This document shows, one piece after another, positions 11,848 to 15,297 of a stretch of 15,297 nucleotides of DNA (position 1 is the stretch's first letter; every line of letters starts with the position of its first letter). Made by a program: the position numbers and the translations under genes. Source of the DNA: Lachnospiraceae bacterium UBA7199 (GTDB lineage Bacteria > Bacillota > Clostridia > Lachnospirales > Lachnospiraceae); assembly GCA_002490775.1 (NCBI GenBank), contig DKUR01000091.1:1-15297 (forward strand). Direction: 5' to 3'. The notes under the pieces were generated by a model. It saw nothing but the letters and a program-made list of their open reading frames with translations, was not told the origin of the DNA and made no database searches.

Positions 11848-14250
11848 ATGAGTATGCGAATTGCCCTTGCAGGTAACCCGAACTGCGGAAAGACAACGTT
11901 GTTCAATGCCCTGACCGGTTCCAATCAGTTCGTCGGAAACTGGCCGGGTGTTACGGTAGAAAAAAAGGAAGGAAAGCTGAAAAAGCATGATGGCGTGACC
12001 ATCACCGACCTTCCTGGTATTTATTCTCTTTCTCCTTACACATTGGAGGAAGTTGTGGCAAGAAACTATCTGATCAGCGAGCGCCCCGATGCGATCCTGA
12101 ATATTATCGACGGTACGAACTTAGAGAGGAACCTGTATCTGACAACCCAGCTCACCGAGCTTGGCATTCCGGTTGTTGTTGCTATCAACATGATGGATGT
12201 GGTGGAGAAAAACGGTGACAAAATCAATACGGCCGAGTTGTCGAGGGCATTAGGCTGCAAAGTAATAGAAATTTCTGCCCTGAAAGGAAATGGTATCATG
12301 GAGGCGGCGGAGGCAGCAATCGATGCGGCAAAGAACGGAAAGACTGTTCCCATGCATACCTTCTCGGGTACAGTGGAGCACGCTCTTGCCCATATCGAAG
12401 AGGCGGCAGTACACGGACTGCCGGAGGAACAGCAGCGCTGGTATGCCATCAAGCTGTTTGAGCGGGATGATAAAGTACTGGAGCAGTTGAATCTGGGCGA
12501 GCCTGTTCTGGCTCATATTGAAACTGACATCAAGGCGGCCGAGGAGGAGATGGATGACGATGCGGAATCTATCATCACTAACGAGCGGTATATCTATATT
12601 GGAAGTATCATCAAAGGGTGCTTAAAGAAAAAATCCGCAGGAAAGCTGACCAATTCTGATAAAATTGACAGGATTGTAACAAACCGTTTTTTAGGCCTTC
12701 CTATTTTTGCAGTGATTATGTTCCTTGTGTATTATTTATCTATGGTGACGGTAGGAAGTGCTGCCACAGACTGGGCAAATGACGGACTTTTCGGCGATGG
12801 CTGGCATCTGTTTGGCATCGGCTCGGGGGACTATGAAGAGGCGGCCGGAGAGTATGGAGATGCGGCGCTGATCGTAGACGGTTATGATGCTTATGTGGAA
12901 GAAAACGGCGCAGCTCCCATGGGCGACTTCCCTTATGAAGTGGCTGATGATGAAACGCTGGAAGTGACGGTGGAAACAGCGTCCCTTGTAGATTACGAGA
13001 GTGCGCTTGCAGTGGTGGAACAGTATGGCGACGAGCCTGATCCGGCGGCTTACGGGGTATGGGTACCCGGCATTCCGGTGCTTGTCGGAAACGGATTTGA
13101 AGCTGTGGGAGCTGCAGATTGGCTGGCAGGGCTGATTAATGATGGTATCGTAGCCGGCGTGGGAGCGGTTTTGGGATTTGTACCGCAGATGCTGGTTTTG
13201 TTCCTACTCCTTGCCTTCCTTGAGGCGTGCGGCTATATGGCGCGTATTGCTTTTGTGCTGGACCGCATCTTCCGTAAGTTTGGATTGTCCGGCAAATCCT
13301 TTATCCCGATGCTCATTGGTACCGGCTGTGGTATTCCGGGCATCATGGCGTCGAGAACGATTGAAAATGAACGTGACCGCCGGATGACGATCATGACAAC
13401 TACCTTTATTCCCTGCGGTGCAAAGGTGCCTTTTATCTCTATGGTTGCCGGCGCGATTTTCGGTGGCTCCGCATGGGTGGCAACAAGTGCATACTTCGTG
13501 GGTATGGCAGCAATCATTGTTTCCGGTATTATGTTGAAGAAAACAAAGATGTTTTCTGGCGATCCGGCGCCTTTCGTTATGGAACTTCCGGCTTACCACA
13601 TGCCTACAGCAGGCAATGTGCTGCGCTCCATGTGGGAACGTGGATGGTCATTCATTAAGAAGGCGGGTACGATTATCCTGCTTTCCACGATTGTGATTTG
13701 GTTTACGACTTATTTTGGCTTTACTTCGGAAGGATTCCGTATGCTTGCCGAAGAGGAGATGGATCAGTCTCTTCTTGCGGCAATCGGCGGTGCGATTGCA
13801 TGGATTTTCATACCGCTTGGTTGGGGAAATTGGCAGGCGGCAGTGGCATCCATCACAGGTCTTGTGGCAAAAGAAAATATTGTTGGAACGATGGGAATTC
13901 TTTATCCCGGCGGATGGCCTGAGATTGCATCAAACTTTAGTATGGTAGCGGGATATTCTTTCCTTGTGTTCAATCTTCTGTGTGCACCCTGCTTTGCAGC
14001 GATCGGCGCGATCAAACGGGAGATGAACAATGCGAAATGGACATGGTTTGCAATCGGCTATCAGTGCGGATTAGCCTATGCGGTGGCGTTAATGGTCAAT
14101 CAGATTGGCTCAGCATTTGCAGGAAATCTAAATATCATCGGCCTGCTGGCTGCCATTATTATCATCGGCGGTATGATTTATATGCTGTTCAGGCCTTATA
14201 AAGAGGCTACAAAGCTGACCACAAATATGAAACTGAAAACGGCGAGATAG
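11848..14250 (+). CDS. feoB: Ferrous iron transporter FeoB
   Basis: This 800-residue protein imports Fe2+ across the cytoplasmic membrane. The N-terminal G domain shows G1 GNPNCGKT (9-16), the switch region NWPGVTVEKKEG (31-42), G3 DLPG (54-57), G4 NMMD (114-117) and G5 SALKG (143-147), followed by a helical spacer to about 275. The membrane part starts near 281 and has the two gate motifs GTGCGIPGIMASR (491-503) and LCAPCFAAIGAIKR (711-724). An acidic stretch of about 100 residues (about 310-410) sits in the first external loop, longer than I expect for the family. AGGAGAGG upstream supports the ATG. A DtxR-like dyad lies just before the gene, which agrees with iron control. Confidence 0.97.
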   Translation: MSMRIALAGNPNCGKTTLFNALTGSNQFVGNWPGVTVEKKEGKLKKHDGVTITDLPGIYSLSPYTLEEVVARNYLISERPDAILNIIDGTNLERNLYLTTQLTELGIPVVVAINMMDVVEKNGDKINTAELSRALGCKVIEISALKGNGIMEAAEAAIDAAKNGKTVPMHTFSGTVEHALAHIEEAAVHGLPEEQQRWYAIKLFERDDKVLEQLNLGEPVLAHIETDIKAAEEEMDDDAESIITNERYIYIGSIIKGCLKKKSAGKLTNSDKIDRIVTNRFLGLPIFAVIMFLVYYLSMVTVGSAATDWANDGLFGDGWHLFGIGSGDYEEAAGEYGDAALIVDGYDAYVEENGAAPMGDFPYEVADDETLEVTVETASLVDYESALAVVEQYGDEPDPAAYGVWVPGIPVLVGNGFEAVGAADWLAGLINDGIVAGVGAVLGFVPQMLVLFLLLAFLEACGYMARIAFVLDRIFRKFGLSGKSFIPMLIGTGCGIPGIMASRTIENERDRRMTIMTTTFIPCGAKVPFISMVAGAIFGGSAWVATSAYFVGMAAIIVSGIMLKKTKMFSGDPAPFVMELPAYHMPTAGNVLRSMWERGWSFIKKAGTIILLSTIVIWFTTYFGFTSEGFRMLAEEEMDQSLLAAIGGAIAWIFIPLGWGNWQAAVASITGLVAKENIVGTMGILYPGGWPEIASNFSMVAGYSFLVFNLLCAPCFAAIGAIKREMNNAKWTWFAIGYQCGLAYAVALMVNQIGSAFAGNLNIIGLLAAIIIIGGMIYMLFRPYKEATKLTTNMKLKTAR

Positions 14251-14272
14251 AAAAGTGAAAAGAAGTTTTAAA

Positions 14273-14297
14273 GGCATCGCGCATAAGACGCGGTGCC
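14273..14297 (+). other. GC-rich hairpin after feoB
   Basis: GGCATCGCG (14273-14281) pairs with CGCGGTGCC (14289-14297), 9 pairs including one G-U, and AAGTT/AACTT flanks (14263-14267, 14301-14305) can extend it. It is directly followed by a terminator, so it may protect the feoB mRNA end. Confidence 0.5.
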
Positions 14298-14307
14298 AAG
14301 AACTTTT

Positions 14308-14331
14308 AAGGTCTGTCGTATAGACCTTTTT
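14308..14331 (+). terminator. Terminator between feoB and the Cys-rich gene
   Basis: AAGGTCT (14308-14314) pairs with AGACCTT (14322-14328) around a 7-base loop and runs into TTTTT. It could end most feoB transcripts, with read-through supplying the small downstream gene, for which I see no clear promoter. Confidence 0.7.
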
Positions 14332-14407
14332 GTGCGGAGAAAATCAGAGAGTATGCATTCTCCGTAGAAATGATAAAGACAGAAATGGAAAAGACAGGGG
14401 GATTTCA

Positions 14408-14617
14408 ATGCTAACATGGATCATGGAAAATATGGCGACAATCATCATCAGTGCGGTTTTGATCATTATAGTGGCGGCTGTTATTGCCAGTATGGTGCGC
14501 AGTAAGAGAAGGGGAAAATCATCCTGTGGCTGTGGGTGCGCAAGTTGTCCGGCAGGCAGTTGCTGTGCCATGGATGGCGCTTGCCATCCGGCAAAGCCAG
14601 AAACTTTGCAGAAGTAA
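14408..14617 (+). CDS. FeoB-associated Cys-rich membrane protein
   Basis: A 69-residue protein with one membrane helix (about 10-30, TIIISAVLIIIVAAVIASMV), a basic patch RSKRRGK, then a Cys-rich tail with seven Cys at 40, 42, 44, 47, 52, 53 and 59 (SCGCGCASCPAGSCC). Size, layout and position right after feoB match the FeoB-associated Cys-rich family, thought to help FeoB handle iron in the membrane, perhaps in place of FeoC. GGGGG seven bases before ATG 14408 supports the start; the longer frame begins inside the terminator. The positive patch after the helix predicts that the Cys tail faces the cytoplasm. Confidence 0.88.
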   Translation: MLTWIMENMATIIISAVLIIIVAAVIASMVRSKRRGKSSCGCGCASCPAGSCCAMDGACHPAKPETLQK

Positions 14618-14620
14618 ATA

Positions 14621-14878
14621 ATGCTCCATTTTGCAGGCCTCACTTGCCGCAACCCTGGAGTTAACGCCCAGATGAACAAGCCAGTCCGCCAGCAGGGTGT
14701 GACGTTCGTAGACGCTTTCCGCGATTTTTCGTCCCTCGTCTGTCAGATGGAGGTACCCATCTTCCGAAACGGTGATATATCCACGACTTTTGAGGTTTTT
14801 CATAGCGACGCTCACGCTGGGTTTTGAAAAATTCATCTCAGTCGCCACGTCGATGGAACGAACAACAGAAAGACGTTT
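14621..14878 (-). pseudogene. DtxR-family metal-dependent repressor, fragment lacking both ends
   Basis: Read leftward, this codes for the middle of a DtxR/MntR-type repressor: VVRSIDVATEMNFSKPSVSV is the helix-turn-helix, then MKNLKSRGYITVSEDGYLHL, the wing, and RHTLLADWLVHLGV, the start of the dimerisation region. It reaches the metal-binding motif CKMEH (Cys, Glu and His ligands at 14621-14635), then similarity stops. The first 20 or so residues expected before VVRSIDVA are also absent; the sequence upstream is unlike the family and has no start with a ribosome binding site. The frame goes on, unrelated, through the Cys-rich gene to 14519. It is probably a dead copy, convergent to the feo genes. 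Matching operators suggest that it, or an intact relative, once regulated them. Confidence 0.75.
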
Positions 14879-14895
14879 GTTTCCGAATCCAGTGA

Positions 14896-15039
14896 GTTTG
14901 GGTACGTTACGGAGGGAACAAAAATCTACCGGGACATGAGGGGTTATATTCTCAAAGTGCCGATGTCAATATCCAGTCGGAAGAATTTGGATTTGAAGCA
15001 CAAAAGTATAATTCTGAAATGATTGTAGTCACACCATAA
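14896..15039 (+). pseudogene. Possible C-terminal remnant of an unidentified gene
   Basis: A frame of 47 codons without a convincing start or ribosome binding site ends at TAA 15037-15039. Its end, SEEFGFEAQKYNSEMIVVTP, reads like a genuine protein terminus. It begins next to the broken DtxR fragment, which suggests a deletion joined the two. Family not recognised; chance remains possible. Confidence 0.25.
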
Positions 15040-15104
15040 CTTAAGATGAATATTATGGTTCAGAAAAAACGCAGGATGTGGGACAAAAGAAAAGGATAAT
15101 AATA

Positions 15105-15193
15105 TCAGGGACAATGAGAAAAGTTGGAAAATCTGCTATGATTAATCATGCAAAACACTCCTTTGTTTGGTTGTTTATGGTGATTCAATTATA
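15105..15193 (-). other. Possible 5' end of a broken leftward gene
   Basis: On the minus strand there is a TATAAT (15188-15193), a strong AAAGGAG (15158-15164) and an ATG at 15149 with 8-base spacing. The frame then reads MINHSRFSNFSHCP and stops after 14 codons. The start signals look real while the gene is absent, so this may be the head of a lost gene or insertion-sequence ORF. I cannot name it. I see nothing else supportable from 15194 to the end. Confidence 0.25.
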
Positions 15194-15297
15194 ACAGAGC
15201 TCCAGTGTTTTTGCATTTTTATTTAGACGACAGTAATTGTGTAATTGTGGAGGCTTTAAAAAATGGGGAACTCAAAGGATGTCAATAACTTTTGAAA

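Noticed and set aside
13204..13599. Leftward 131-codon frame inside feoB
   Set aside because: Antisense to the conserved gate region of FeoB; His/Arg/Cys-rich translation typical of shadow frames.
14519..14620. Leftward extension of the DtxR fragment through the Cys-rich gene
   Set aside because: After the CKMEH motif the translation no longer resembles the family and overlaps a well-supported gene in antisense.

Overview
The window looks like part of a chromosome from a low-to-mid GC Clostridia member, most likely a Lachnospiraceae-type gut anaerobe. The basis is the codon and base composition, Gram-positive ribosome binding sites, a BlaI/BlaR1 pair, lipoproteins of a clostridial type, and a feoA-feoA-feoB cluster followed by a Cys-rich FeoB-associated membrane peptide. 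This is inference; nothing in the window fixes the genus.

Region 1 (1-3.5 kb) is accessory DNA. A leftward IS1634-type (IS4 superfamily) transposase ends in its own terminator. Just right of the element lies a truncated HNH-like fragment with an LCQSCSKLID motif. Then come a small unknown ORF, a HEPN-type protein with an intact RNxxxH motif, and a three-helix membrane protein, closed by a terminator. This resembles a damaged defence locus.

Region 2 (3.5-10.7 kb) is a regulatory unit. About 600 bp of gene-free DNA ends in two tandem promoters, each overlapped by a BlaI-type operator. They drive three tandem paralogous cell-surface proteins (two lipoproteins and one membrane-anchored) read rightward. 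Convergent to them is a leftward blaI-blaR1 operon with a full-length beta-lactam sensor-protease. Its promoters carry the same operator. No beta-lactamase is present, so the surface-protein operon is the evident local target of the pair.

Region 3 (10.7-14.6 kb) is an iron uptake locus: feoA, feoA, feoB and a Cys-rich FeoB-associated protein. It is preceded and interrupted by DtxR-like TTAG/CTAA dyads and an unusual number of RNA hairpins. One is a tandem 39-bp hairpin repeat whose two copies differ by compensatory changes.

Region 4 (14.6-15.3 kb) is decayed. It holds a leftward DtxR-family repressor fragment lacking both ends, an unidentified C-terminal gene remnant, and what may be the promoter and first codons of another leftward gene.
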